Made by a program: the position numbers and the translations under genes. Positions 1 through 12,025 of a stretch of 64,000 nucleotides of DNA are shown here, one piece after another. The notes under the pieces are model-generated. The model did no database searches, was not told where the DNA came from, and saw nothing but the letters and a program-made list of their open reading frames with translations. Source of the stretch: Eopsaltria australis (lineage: Eukaryota > Chordata > Aves > Passeriformes > Petroicidae); contig JAVTVJ010000033.1 in NCBI GenBank assembly GCA_034509425.1, positions 6,321,001 through 6,385,000 on the forward strand, in the 5' to 3' direction. Every line of letters starts with the position of its first letter. Position 1 is the first letter of the stretch.

Positions 1-3000
1 GTAAGCACCAAAATGCACAGGCAGTGTTGGAGCTACTGGGCACCGTTAACACACCATCACATGGGGATGAACCGGCCACCTCTTTTGGCTGGAGATCAGG
101 AGCTTGCAGGTTTCATTTAAATACCCCTACTTCTTTCATGGAAGAACTGAGTAAAAGGTTTCCTAATGAACTGGTATAGCAACATCTTTCTAGCACAAGG
201 GACAAGAAATCTAACTGGATTCAATATAAAACTAAATACATATGTGAAGGGATATTTTTCCATTGTCTACAGATACAGGAATGATTAGATTTGATCATCT
301 TTCCATCCTTTCCAGTCTGATTTTCTACTTTATTTCTAAGGTAGTAAAAATAAAGCTGTCCAAGAAAATCAGCTGCATAATCAAGTGCACTTCTTCCTTG
401 GGAAAAATTAGTGCCATTCAGCTCACTTTGATGTTAATTATTCAAAATCTTGTATTACAAAGAAATTACACTTTATTTGTTCAGCTCCTTCTTTTCATCC
501 CTTTTAAAACAATTTATCAGTGGCTCTTTGAAGTATTTTTATTTAAACCATTGATACTATTCCATAATTTTCTGGACCAATATTCTATGATGGAAGCCAC
601 AAAGTGCTGTCTTCTCCTTGATTCTGTAGTTTCTATTTTAGTAGACTCCTTTCAGTTTAAAGGATGATGATCCACACAGACACAACCACTTGGCTATAAC
701 ATCATACTTGTTTCCAGGTTTCAGCAGACAAGAGGTCAAATCAATGTGAACATTTTAATCAATTTTGGAGGGACAGAGTTGTCTTATTTTTAATTGGAGA
801 AATTTGGAAAGAAATCTTCTTTCTTTAAAGGCTGTCTCTGAACTATAACATAAATGAATATAATAAAAAGCTCACAGACTGATAGGCAAGTTTAATTAGA
901 AATGAAAGTTGACACTGTAAGTAATAGAATAGGTCCATCTAAGCACTAATCAAAGTTTCCTGTGGAGTATATAAACTTTGTGTACTGCTTGTGGCCATGA
1001 AAAAAGGAAAAGCGGTAAAATAAATTATGTACTTTTCATCTTTCTCTTAGCAAAGTATTGATATTTTCATCAAAAGGCATGTTTTAAGACAACAAAATGC
1101 CAGAGCCACAATATATGTGATAAAATTACAAGAAGGAGACAATCTGTATGGTCAATTTAATTTACCATGCTTACATATCAGCACCATTTTATTCTACTTT
1201 TTAAAAAAAAAGAGTAAATCAAATAAAATAAATAGTTGCTTTTGTATGTGAACATGTTTATTTTCTATGTTACACAAAATACTGGAAATCTCTATGGGGA
1301 AAGATATCCTTGTTTGTCAGTAGAAGATAGGAATTACTTTTAAAATTTTCAAGAATAAAACTGTTTAACTTTGGGCTGATGAAAACCAAACTTCTATCTA
1401 TGCATAGAATGGTTGTTGTGGTGGGTTTCTAACTGGAATAAAAGTGAAATTAAACAAACTACAGTACCCTATTAAACACTTTGTAACACATGGACACAGT
1501 TCAAGAGACACAGAAAAACTACTGGCGTATTTTCCAAGCTCTGACTCATATAAATTTGGACATAGTCAGATTTATTTCTGGCAGGAAAAAAATGCTTTAC
1601 ACAAGGGGAAAAAGAAAAAGACGAGAATTTGAAGAAGAGGGAGATTTAAGGAGATTATCTCTTATAAGCAAAATAACTACCAATCTCCATGGATATGTAT
1701 ATGTGTATGTTTCTGCTTAGCTAAGCAAGATTCCACTTTCATTATAAATAGAATTATACAGAAATATGCCTATACAACTTGAAAATAGAACAACTTGTCT
1801 TCTAATGTTAGATCTTTGGTGAAAAAAATACCACGTACATACTTCCTTCCATTTATTTTTGTCCTTTTCAGACACATATTTTTGATTGATCCAGTTTCTT
1901 TCTGAGAAAGTGAAGAAAAGACATTCTTGTGGACAGAAGATAATAGTACAGTTTCATTTCCTGTATGACTGTATCGATTTTTGACCTGCAGCAAACAGTA
2001 GTGCAGACAGATCACTTCTTGAACTGTGTTAGTTTTGAGGACGAAAAATCCATAACATCAAAGGAAAATGATTTCAAGAAGAAGAAAATATTTAAAGAAA
2101 AGCACTTGATGATAGGGAAATATTGCCCATGTTGTCCCAGAACAATGAAGAGCACAACAAAGAAACAATTTAAAAGATCAACAACTTTTCAACAGCACCC
2201 TTATGGTCCAATGTGGCAGCAAACAAAAACAGTAACTTGGCTACTCTTTTAGGGTTTGGAGCTAATTTGTTAGGACAAGCTCAGGGAATGCTGCGTCATT
2301 TCCAATTGTTTTCAATCCTGTCCCTCATTGTCATCAAAGACTCTCAAGCAGTGAACGAAATTACTATTTTCTCCCCTCCATGATAAGGTTTTACTCATTT
2401 TACTCAAGAAGGTTTTATTCGTTTTTTACTCAAGAAGGAGCGGGATCACTCCACAAGAAATCAGCAGGTTTATCCTGCTTTCTCTTTGGAGAGATCTTGT
2501 TAAGTGTTAGCCCAGAAAGAAACCACTTAGCTTAGGTGTTTCAGTGTTTCAGGCATGAGTAAGAGTGGTTTTCTCCCTTCTGCCACAATCTACCTGTGTG
2601 ACTTGCAGGGCCAGAGCCAAAAGACATCTCTTATCTCTTTGTCTTGAAATGAGCAATGCAGACAAAACCAGAATGAAATTCCTGAAGTGCGGTTTAGGCA
2701 GAATCTGGGCACATCAACTCACAAACCAGTCCAAAAGTCCCTGGTGCCAGAAGCAAGGTCAGTTGGAGTGACCAAGGAAATCTACTTATGATCAAGTTTT
2801 CCAGTAGCCTTTGACTTTTGTAAAAATCAAACTTATAAGTTCATACATGCTATTTCTGTATGCTTCTCAGAAGTTGGTGTTTGCTTTGTGGCTAACCAGC
2901 ACTGAATGTTTCTCAGACCCCAGTTTTGCACAGTACTTTAAGAGAGACAGGTATCAATGAATAAGATCCATGAAATCATCATGGTGAGAAGGAACTATAT

Positions 3001-3089
3001 AATTTGGTTTGGCGCTTTTTTCCCATTGGACATGCTGACTTCTATATTCCATCTGTTGGCCAAGAATCTTCAGAAATCTAGGAATTACA
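1..3089. other. Unique AT-rich sequence, no gene seen
   Basis: No reading frame here resembles a known protein; the longest (263-667, 134 codons) is low-complexity and hydrophobic, as expected from T-rich noncoding DNA. No repeat family was recognised. The only local structure is a short tandem duplication near 2385. It is probably intergenic or intronic. Confidence 0.6.
2385..2434. repeat. Short imperfect tandem duplication (about 24-26 bp, 2 copies)
   Basis: Two adjacent copies begin AAGGTTTTA and end TTTACTCAAG. The second carries a C-to-T change, an A-to-G change and two extra T bases. It is typical of replication slippage. Confidence 0.85.
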
Positions 3090-3425
3090 AGAATCACAGA
3101 ATATCCCAAGTTGGAAGAGACCCATAGGAATCCTGAAGTCCAGCTCCCTGCTTCTCACAGGACTACCTAGAACTAAACTAGATGACTAACAGCATCATCC
3201 AGATACACCCTGAATTCTGACAGGATTAGTACCATGGCCACTTGCCTGGGGAGGCTGTTTCAGTGACTGACCACCTTCTCAGGGAAGAACCTCTTCCTTA
3301 TATTTAATCTGAACTTCCCCCAACACAGTTTCATTCCATTTTCTTGTGTCCTTTTCCTGGTTACCAAAGAGAGGAGATTATCACCTCCCCACATGTTTTC
3401 TTATACCTCTGAAAAGAAGATAAAA
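3090..3425 (-). mobile_element. CR1 LINE 3' end, antisense, 5'-truncated
   Basis: Read on the plus strand, the fragment starts with the complement of the CR1 terminal octamer repeat (GAATCACAGAAT). It continues with the usual antisense 3' UTR phrases: a TTGGAAGAGACCCATAGGAATCC block, a 'tggccacttgcctggggaggctgtttcagtg' type block, and a block ending near ACCAAAGAGAGGAGATTA. Only about 335 bp of 3' end remains, the normal 5'-truncated outcome of CR1 target-primed reverse transcription. It has no coding capacity. Divergence from the remembered consensus is moderate. Confidence 0.9.
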
Positions 3426-6400
3426 AAGTAGATTGAGTGACTTAATGAGTTTATTTCTCACTGTGGTGATTGGCTGTGGAACAATAACTCCTCATCCTAC
3501 AAAGGTGTCTAGAGAACCTGAATGATAGCTTCAAGCAACAACATAATGTCTCCAAATACAACAGAGAAAGTGTAACTAGAGAGAGTACAAAATAGTTTGT
3601 ACATAGGTGCAAATTTTAAGGCTGAATCTGAGAGCAAAGAGAGGATGTGTGCTTACTGTGAAATTCATAACTAGAATTGAGAAGCAGTCTTATATGGAAA
3701 AGAAACTTTTTTCAGGCCATTTCATTGTCTATTAATTTAGGGTTTTTAAAAAATAAATCAAAGGATAATTCAAAATGTACAGGAAAACTCACATGTTTAT
3801 CTGTGAGTTTTTTTCATTTAACCTGAGCCCCTCCAACTGAGATCAAAGAAGCAGGGAGATGTGGCTTGCTGTGGTCCTTCTCATTATACAAGCAGCACTG
3901 AGTAGAAAAAGAAAAGCCTGAATGAAGGACAGAATAGCTCATTTAGCTGGGAAGACAGCTAATGACACATATTGTCTGGATGGATATGCATTGAAAATTA
4001 CTGGGTGTGTCCAGAATGGTTGTTGTCCAGCAAGGAATCTGCTGCAACCCTGGAGAATCACACATGGGTGTCTGGGGGGTCGGTCAGAGGACGTGCACGC
4101 CCGGACAGGCAGGGAAGCATTCAGGGAACAGGGACAGCAAAGGTCCAGCAAAACTCTGCTTGGCTTTTCAGTGAGCATTACTCGTATGATCTAGGCATTT
4201 TTTTCTATATAATGTTCTCAAGACGGAGTTACACTAAAAACTTTCTGCTATGATAAATCCCTTAGGCATTGCATGCAGATGGAGGGTTGCATTTGTTTAT
4301 TTTGCTAGCAAAAGAAATTCAAATAAAATTATTTCTAAAATATGTTCAGAATTAAATATATCCTTCAGCTATTTAGCTTATTGGAAGTGGAGATCCAAAC
4401 ATTTATCTGAGAGAATAAGGCCTTGAATTAATTTTCCAATTTGACCTCAGATGTTATTCATATGAAACCTCACCCCTCAGATTTTCCTGAAATTTAAAAT
4501 TTAGTCGTGATCAAGGATGTCTACAATAAAGCAAAATACACCAACATTAAAATTAGATATTAAGACTCCCAAAGTTCACACAGAAACTGGCCATTTTTGT
4601 AGACTGTAAAACAAAAAGCCCAACTGAAAATCTTTTAAATTTACTTTCTGCAGAAGCTTCGCAATCAGGTCTGTATGATTTTGTGGAGCAAAAGCAGGGA
4701 ATAAAACAAGTACGTGCAAGGCAGAAGTAGGAACAGTATATAAGGGACACGTTGCTCTGGGTAAAATTTGATGTCCCCTGCCGTGTCTGTTATGGCATTA
4801 CAGAAGAGGAGTGACGACCACCTGAGAATGGCAGATGCTGTCTTCAGCAAAATTTTTAAATTTTTTTTCTGTGGTAAGAACAGGTCCTGCTTAGAGTAAG
4901 GCTTTAATCCTTCATAGGAGATGCAGCAATTCAACAATTCCAATTCTGATTATTTAACCTCCTGTTTGTGTCTTAAAGTATGGCTTGTCCAACCTTTCAG
5001 ATGAAGATGTAGTTCCTAAAAAGATTCCTTCTTGTGTCACTTCCACTATTTCAGCTTTCTTTATAAATGTCATTGCCAGCTGTGGCTTTGTGTTTCACTT
5101 TTCTTTTTCAGTCATTTCACTTTCCTGTTTTTTTCTTCTTGCGAAGTTTTTAGTTTTTTGGTCTGCTACAAAGTGCTGTGCACTTGGTTTTATTGCACCT
5201 CTGAGAGACATCTTTCTCTTTGTTATAATAGACTTTTTAAAGTTCTTTTGTCCTGAATGATAGCATAATGACATTATTTTCCTTCACATATTATTTACTT
5301 TGGAATGCTCTGTTTTGCTTTCTGTTTCTAAAACAGAACTTGTGCTAAAAATCGGATGCCTTTAGCAGGAGCACTACATTGTCCCTAACTATTGCTTCTT
5401 TTCCTGTTCCTCATTTGTAATAGTGCCTGCTTTTAGTAAGTTCTTTTGCTCGACTCTTGGCATTACCTCTTAATTTCACTCTTCTTGTTTACAGATTTAT
5501 CCTGGTTATGAAAAATATACTAATAGCCTCTTAGATGGAGTCTGATCAGCATGCTTTATCCCTACCATAGTGACTGCCCAGCTATGAGCTCTTGGCCTGT
5601 TTCAAAAACAAACTAACAGGATTGGGCTAATCCTCTTTCATCAGCAGTTAAATTTCTCTGAACACATGTGTTTGAGACTCTGAGCACTCTCAGGTAGTTC
5701 TTAGGGCTTTAAAAGGAGCTGAGGACTTGGCAACCAGCAGAAACCACATCACACAGACCTTTTTTCCTAACAAAAATTTGTAAGCTTTTAGTAAATAAGT
5801 GACAGCTCTATACATGATCTGATTAGAGCTGAGACAAGTATATGAATAACATCATTGTCTGGAAATGCTTTTTCTTGTTATGACACATAAAGCTTATGAC
5901 ACATAAAGCATTCATAAGGTCATAAAGTTGTTTTACAGTCCTGAAATGTGAGTTGTTGTTGAGTGAGTTGTTCAATTTACCAGTAAAGGAATATTATCCC
6001 ATGAGTACTGCATTTAAACAATTGCTTGACTGAATTACTCTGCCAGAAATGTTAATGATGCTATTTTCTGCTGATTCTAAGGCTGCTGGATTTGTTTTAA
6101 CAGCGTGTTGAATCTGTGTCCTGTTAAAATACTTTCCTGCAGTTAAAATGTTTGTGTGACACAATTGTCTGTGTTTGTATTTTAACTTTCTGCAATTGTA
6201 CGGTTTCCATGCACACAAATGGGAATCCTATATTAACTGTAGATGAACTACCCACAATGCACTCTATGAATTAAACCCTTTCTTCCTAACAAAACAAAGC
6301 AGTTTGTAACAAGACAATAGATGGAGTTAAAAAAAAATCAGAAATGGAATATAATAGCAAAAGCAAAGCTATACTTTCATTAAGTGTTTTTGCCACACCT

Positions 6401-8074
6401 CTTTAAGATCTATATAAATATATGTCGATATTAACCTAGACAAAGATGATTATTAAAGCCTCATTTATGTTTCTACTTCTCTGCTTCCCACTGACCCTAA
6501 CAAAATGTCTATAGCTGGTGGTAACAAATAATGAGTAAAAAAACCTGTCTTCATTTTTTATTTAACCCTAAGTTTTGCAAAACCATACCAAAAATATGAG
6601 GCTTTTAATATATTAACTTGTCTTCCAGATTGAATTGATTTCAGACCCTGGAGTCCCAGAATCTTGGTTCATGGACGTATTTTATAAAAGGTAGTGAAGG
6701 TTGTAACAATGTTCCCTGAGGGTGCTTTTCCATTCAATCAGAGACGTGAAAAATAAATACATGAGGATTTATCTCAGTTCTATATAGAATTGAAAGCCTC
6801 ATTAGAAACTCAGATAAGACTTTTTTTAGCTGCAGACTTTTACTAAGAGATTGTAAAGGTCCTTCAGCCACCTTCTGTCCAGTGATGATTTACATGGGCT
6901 GAAGTAGAGACACACCTTCTTTCTCATACCATTCCACATGAAGCTTACACTTCTGCTGGTTGTCCAGATGGAAAGGGTGGGGCTAGAATTTCTCTCAGGA
7001 AGCAAATAAATATTTGGTACTGAAAACAGAATAATGCAAAAAAGTTGACATTAAAGTGAAGCCTGGATTTCAGTAAGTGTAAAAATCAAATAGGTTGTTA
7101 AAACTTCATTCTCAGACAAAGAAAACCTAGACACTTTAACAGTTTGACACAACAGCAGCTATTCATTTTATTTCAAAAAATAACTTGTCATTAACAAATC
7201 ATCTGTCTTTGACAAAATATTGGCAAATTATGTATTACACAGTGTACTTAAAAAATCTGTGCACAAAGTTTCAGAGAATAAAAGCAATATTGCCTATAAA
7301 ACCAAGTATAAAAAAAAACATCATCTCTGCTATTAATTGTAAGTTTCAGTGTGGGATAATTAAAAACAAATGGGTTTGGATGAACAGTTCTTTAAATGGA
7401 GACATCAAGTCTGTGTTTGAATTCTGTAATGTTTACTCCAAATGTCAGAAATTCACTACATCTTTAAAATGAGGTTGTATTGTTATTGAGTTTAATTTGG
7501 TTTGAATATTTATTCTAAAATGTTTATCTAACCATTAAATATGAAAAGTAATGCAAAAGGTACAATAGCTTTCTCGTTTATCTCTTCCCAATATCCCAGT
7601 TTGTGGCTATATCCTGGGTCATGATGCCACAGTGTTTTTCAGATTTCATATTGAACGCTGTCTTTATATGAAAATATGTTATCTGTCTGTATTTTATACA
7701 TGCCTGTGTTTCATTTTCCTCTGTGCAAATTAACAAATACATACTGTGGGATACTTTGAGATCTGCAGAGACCATGCTGGTTTCTGGGACATCTCAGAGG
7801 ACAAAACCTTCATGGAGGTGCTGTCGAAAACAACAGAACTCCCTCCACTTCCACAGAACAGGCGGATGAACAGACTGTCCTGAGAGGCACAAGACGTTGA
7901 AGATGTTTGATACCTTTCCAGCACCACATCTGGGTATGAAGGTGTTAAACTGATGCACGTTCCTCAAGCTACAACTAAAACCCTCTCTGTCAGAATATTC
8001 CTTCCATATTTCACATGAAAAATCTTGAATGTTTCTGTAGCTATCTGGGTGTCTAGAAGGCATCCTGTGGCTTT
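3426..8074. other. Unique sequence, no gene or recognised repeat
   Basis: Open frames are short and show no family resemblance. T-rich patches (about 5030-5260) produce hydrophobic but meaningless translations. Positions 7730-8074 are less AT-rich and lie directly against the LTR at 8075. They lack a polypurine tract at that boundary, so they do not look like retroviral internal sequence. Confidence 0.5.
5879..5910. repeat. Perfect 16-bp tandem duplication
   Basis: The unit TATGACACATAAAGCT occurs twice in a row; the second copy ends in A instead of T. Slippage duplication. Confidence 0.85.
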
Positions 8075-8858
8075 TGTACTGGGGGCCAGTGTTGAGGTTT
8101 TGGTAGAGGAAGGCCTGCAGGGTTGCCCTTGTGAAAAGTGACCAGGGGATGCCCCATGCTGGACATGGACAGCTCTGCGAGACCAACCACAGGACAAAAC
8201 AGAGCCCATCAGACAAGCTGGTTGTGCCCCAGGAAAAACACATTTAGGAAAGGGCAAAATATCAGAAAAAGAGGACCAGGGAAGATGAAAAGAAGTAAAG
8301 AGAGAGAGGTGAACAGAATCAGAGCAATACAACAGAAGCAACGTGGGATTGGGATACTTCATGGCAGAGTGGATGTCCCTGAAGAATTGCAGTCCGTAAG
8401 AGTCCCAGAGGAAATTAGGCAGAAGGAAGGAGTGTTGAACAGAAATCTCCACATCCAGACTGCAGCTTGCGTTCTGCATCGGTTTTTGTCCGGCTAAAGG
8501 CACTATTGAATGCAGCCTGGGGTGATAGCAAGGCAGGAGGAGTGGTGTCTGAAGGGAAGCTGAGCCTGGGAAAGGAGGAGTGTGTTTTGCCTAAGTGTTG
8601 TTAAGTTTGTGTCTTTTTTTTATATGTTTCCCAAACCCAAATCAACAACTAAATATTTTTTTAATTGGCAATAAATTAAGTTCGTTTCCCCAAGCTGAGT
8701 CTCTCTTGCCCCTGACAGTAATTGGTAATTTATTTTCCTGTCTTCATCTCAATTCACAAGCTTTATAGCTCCTGTCTTTCCAACCCTCTCCCCTATCCAA
8801 ATACAAGAGCAAACTACTTGTTGGGTATTGGGCTGGAAGCTGGTTGCAAGCCACCATA
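8075..8858 (+). mobile_element. Endogenous retrovirus solo LTR (avian)
   Basis: About 784 bp matching, from memory, one bird ERV LTR type along its length. It begins TGTACTGGGG, passes a GAGGTTTTGGTAG block near 8094 and an 'agagcccatcaga' block near 8200. It then reaches a very characteristic R/U5 part: TTAATTGGCAATAAATTAAG, CCCCAAGCTGAGTCT, a TGCCCCTGACAGTAATTGGT block, and a decayed end at CCACCATA, where the consensus ends CCACCACA. The middle is diverged and shortened. No polypurine tract lies upstream and no primer-binding site downstream, so it reads as a solo LTR left by LTR-LTR recombination. I saw no clear target duplication. It is probably ERVL-like, but the family name is not assigned. 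Confidence 0.8.
8670..8675 (+). promoter_or_regulatory. LTR polyadenylation signal AATAAA
   Basis: An AATAAA hexamer inside the conserved TTAATTGGCAATAAATTAAG block of the LTR. In this LTR type it marks the end of R and would serve retroviral transcript cleavage. No current activity can be inferred. Confidence 0.6.
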
Positions 8859-9400
8859 GCGATTCAACCAGACAGGGGATAGCTAAAGGCCAAGTAGGAC
8901 AATGAAAAATGCCAGCTGAGAGGACTGGAAGGGGTTTATGTGATTGCCACCTAGCACTGGCAGACCTACAGCCTTGTTGTCAATGGCTGTGTAATGCAGA
9001 GGGAGTAAATTAAGAGAGCAGTTTGGCTGTACATTTTCCCAGGACTTGAAGAGGTCACATGAGCTGGAATTATTCAGGTTCATAGATTCACAGGTTTAAA
9101 ACTAAAGTGTGAGAATACACAGGAGAGATGGTAAAGCTCCAGTGGTAGTTCATGGAGTAAAAATCCCAAGATATGTGTGGGAAACAGACTACTAATCCTC
9201 CTTCCTGTAATCAACTAGCCATAAAACAGATAAAAAGAGCATGAAACTTTTCCTAAGAGCTAATCTAAGAGCAAAGGACTGAAACAAAATGGACTAGTAG
9301 GTTCTTTTAGTCCCCTAACAGAGCCAGGAAAGCCAGCCAGTTGTGCAAAACATCACACTGCCTAATAAGGTAAGATTGTAACTACTTTCTCTCCTTAAAG
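8859..9400. other. Unassigned sequence between LTR and CR1
   Basis: About 540 bp with no recognised gene or repeat. It separates the LTR from the CR1 fragment that follows. Confidence 0.5.
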
Positions 9401-9556
9401 AACCACAAAATAAACTGAGTTGGAACGGACCCACAAGGATCACTGTCAAACTCCTGGCCCTGCACAGAACCATCCCCAAAAGTCACACCATGTGCCTGAC
9501 AGTGCTGTCCAAGTGTTTCTTGAACTCTGTCAGGCTCGGTTTTGTGAAGTTAATCC
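9401..9556 (-). mobile_element. CR1 LINE 3' fragment, antisense
   Basis: The plus strand reads CACAAAATAAACTGAGTTGG, then a GGACCCACAAGGATCA block, a CTCCTGGCCCTGCACAG block, a CACACCATGTGCCTGA block and a TTGAACTCTGTCAGGC block. These are in the order of the antisense 3' UTR of one CR1 subfamily. The match stops after GGTTTTGTGA, so only about 155 bp remain. It is probably a different CR1 subfamily from the copy at 3090, because the internal blocks differ. Confidence 0.85.
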
Positions 9557-9777
9557 TAAAGCAGTCATGTTCGTTAAAGGTAGATAGTACCAGGCACAGA
9601 CAATAGAATTCTCTTCAAATGATCTACTTCTTGATACAAAGACAGAATAAATGTGTAAATGGGGACTTGTCAGAGACTGAAAATAGTTCATGCCTCAAAC
9701 ATTGATATAAAGTTTTGATCAGAGAAGCTTCCTTGAAGATACCTGACTGGGACTTTGGACTGAGTCAAACTGCTGAG

Positions 9778-9783
9778 ATTAGA
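9778..9783. repeat. Left copy of candidate 6-bp target-site duplication ATTAGA
   Basis: ATTAGA here and again at 10508-10513 bracket the LTR exactly at its right end. A seventh base (T) also matches. Six bases is the usual target duplication of ERVK (beta-like) integrases. Confidence 0.55.
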
Positions 9784-10330
9784 TAAAGGGAAAAGCCTAT
9801 TGTTTAATCATCTCAGTCTGAGGGAGAGGAATCCGTCCACAGAGCCTGGGGCCACCAGCTGTACTGAGAATCGTTTCTGGCTGAGTTTGGGGTGAGCGGC
9901 AAAGTACAGCTCACAGAAGCCAAGTTTGCACAGCCCTCCCCCAGCTGAAGGGGAGAGGAGGATGGCGTAACCTCTGGTCAGAGGCAGTACACACGCATCC
10001 TCCAGTAGACAAACTGGCCCAGCTGTGAAGCCTCCCCAACCCCACAAGCCACATCCACGGGACTCCCATGTGAGAGGCAGCTGAGGGGGTGTCACAATCC
10101 ATCACAGACCCCCCAAAGTGCTCCCCAGATGCCTTGCACCACAGGAGTGCACGTGATGCAAGCAGAGTCTGCTGCTGGAGGCTGCCCCCTCCCCAGGGGG
10201 ACAAGCCTGGACATTTCCACCTGGCCTGAGTGTATATCAACCCATGGCATTCCGTGCTTTTGGGGGACTTCCACCACCGAGACCAGCTGAAGAGGACATC
10301 AGGACACCAATGCGACCCACGGAGTGGTGA

Positions 10331-10415
10331 TACTTCTTTGTCCCTGTCCCTCTCTGTCCCCCCCATTTTCCTCTCTACTCTCCCTTTTCTCCCTTCTTCT
10401 CTCTCTCTCTCTCAT
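10331..10415 (+). repeat. Pyrimidine-rich tract inside the LTR, ending in (CT)n
   Basis: A nearly uninterrupted C/T tract finishing in a CT microsatellite (about 10399-10412). It is a constitutive part of this LTR type and not a separate insertion. Confidence 0.8.
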
Positions 10416-10426
10416 ATTTACTATCA

Positions 10427-10432
10427 AATAAA
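10427..10432 (+). promoter_or_regulatory. LTR polyadenylation signal AATAAA
   Basis: AATAAA lies in ATCAAATAAAACCCATAC, 75 bp before the LTR end, the expected place for an R-region polyadenylation signal. Confidence 0.6.
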
Positions 10433-10507
10433 ACCCATACTATTGATTGGCATATGGTCTCACTTGTACCTTAATTCGGGCAGAGGTATCTCTAAAGAAC
10501 TTTAATA

Positions 10508-10513
10508 ATTAGA
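10508..10513. repeat. Right copy of candidate target-site duplication ATTAGA
   Basis: Directly follows the LTR terminus and matches the left copy at 9778. Confidence 0.55.
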
Positions 10514-11979
10514 TCATAACATGACTAGAAAAAGTTGGGATTCTCTGATTGATTTAATTCAGCAGCCAGAAGTCCAAGTCAAACAGTCAATAAATATCCT
10601 AAAACAGTGTCTACTACTCATAGGCTGTGATTTCCACACATGTAGGATGCATTTGGTCTACTTTCTATATTTCTACAGGCTATGCTCATAACCTGTGCAC
10701 TTGCAGTAAGGTCCCAGATTAATTTTGCATGCTGTAAATTCATTTTATGACATGCATATATTGTGTGATGCCTTGAACTCATTGTTCCTTCTTTGAAGCT
10801 GATTTATCCTCACATTGCACCTCTATCCTGCTCAGGACAAGTCATAACTAAATAAACTAGCACAAATCATCAGTGTGCAGTGGGAAATAGATATCTACGT
10901 CTCAGCCACTTGGCATGTGCTGTATGGCATACACATACATATTTCAGCCAAAATAGGTCAGACAGGGAAACTTCAGATAGCTGAGGAGTAGATCAAATTA
11001 TTAACTTGGCTATTTCTGGGATAAACACTGTTTCTTCTGTCTAGGACTGCACTGTGCCCTAGAAACACATAGATCACACAATTTTGCATCAAGTAATAAA
11101 CATTGTGAGATAATGACTTGATAAGTTTTAAGATTTTGGTAAGTTTTTTTAGTTGAATTGTAGAATCTGTCTTCTTTATGCTCTAAGCTCCTCAGAACTC
11201 CTACTTCCAGCAGCATTTTATGTAGCGCTCAGTGTCCTGTTCTTGGTCTTATTAGGAAAACAAGAGGTGTCTACTTTTGGACAATAGAGGTCTGAGTAAT
11301 AAGTGAGTGCTGTGGGTGTATTTGGGGCCTCCTTTCATCACTTGATTACAGCAACACTTTTTCCTTTATTAGTATTTTTTCATCCAAACGTATTTGTAAT
11401 GCAAGTGCTTCAAGTATCACAAAAAATCTGGGGGCATTAAGTCTCAGTCTCCAGGGGAAATAGGATGTTAGAACTGTAAAGCCATCATATAAACAGTACA
11501 TTTCTGTTGTAGCTAGTGATGATCTGAAAGCTAAATAGCAAAAAAGCTGTTTGTGCAGAAAAGGCTGTTCAACAATTGAATTTATTGTGAGCACAGAATA
11601 AAATCAAAAGAATGAAAAGCTGCATTTGGTGATGGAGAAAGCCAACTGCTTATTAATCTATCCTCACATATATAATTATAAAAGATGCTGGTCAGAAGTT
11701 AACCTACTCTACTTATAACTTAACACTGAAATAAGTTACTTTATGTCATGAATATTCCTATTCTCTTTCTAATAGGAGAGGTACTAGCCACTATCCTGTG
11801 CTTTAATAAGCAGGTGTCAACTTTTTCTAGAGTCTAATTTAATCTTTAACATCGATGAACATGTGTCTTTAGTGCAGCTTGAGGTCAGCAGCATTCCTGC
11901 TCATGGATGTTTCTCACCTGCCTCACCTCCTCACCTCATTTTATTTGAGCATATTTCTAGTAGGGAATGCCAAAAAGGC

Positions 11980-12025
11980 AGCAAATGTTAGAGGTATGTT
12001 TTAGCAAATGTTAGAGGTATGTTTT
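11980..12025. repeat. Perfect 23-bp tandem duplication
   Basis: A unit beginning AGCAAATGTTAGAGGTATG occurs at 11980-12002 and again at 12003-12025 without a mismatch, so the duplication is recent or still polymorphic. Confidence 0.9.

Larger units (their letters stand above)
9784..10507 (+). mobile_element. Endogenous retrovirus solo LTR (passerine type)
   Basis: About 724 bp. The right half is highly characteristic: a CACGGAGTGGTGATACTTCTTT block, a long pyrimidine tract (10331-10415), ATCAAATAAAACCCATACTA, GGTCTCACTTGTACCTTAAT, and a terminus CTCTAAAGAACTTTAATA where the remembered form ends CTTAACA. The left half is GC-rich. The 5' limit is set by the ATTAGA direct repeat and is less certain than the 3' limit, because the expected TG start reads TA. 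No gag, pol or env sequence adjoins it, so it is a solo LTR. Confidence 0.8.

Noticed and set aside
263..667. 134-codon plus-strand open frame
   Set aside because: Hydrophobic, low-complexity translation of T-rich DNA with no domain or conservation evidence.
8138..8497. 119-codon plus-strand open frame inside the LTR
   Set aside because: Lies within the noncoding LTR and has no retroviral or host protein resemblance.
7964..8503. 179-codon minus-strand open frame
   Set aside because: It crosses the boundary of a plus-strand LTR at 8075 and runs antisense to it. It is a chance frame in less AT-rich DNA.
9911..10366. 151-codon minus-strand open frame
   Set aside because: Antisense to a solo LTR and explained by its GC-rich half.
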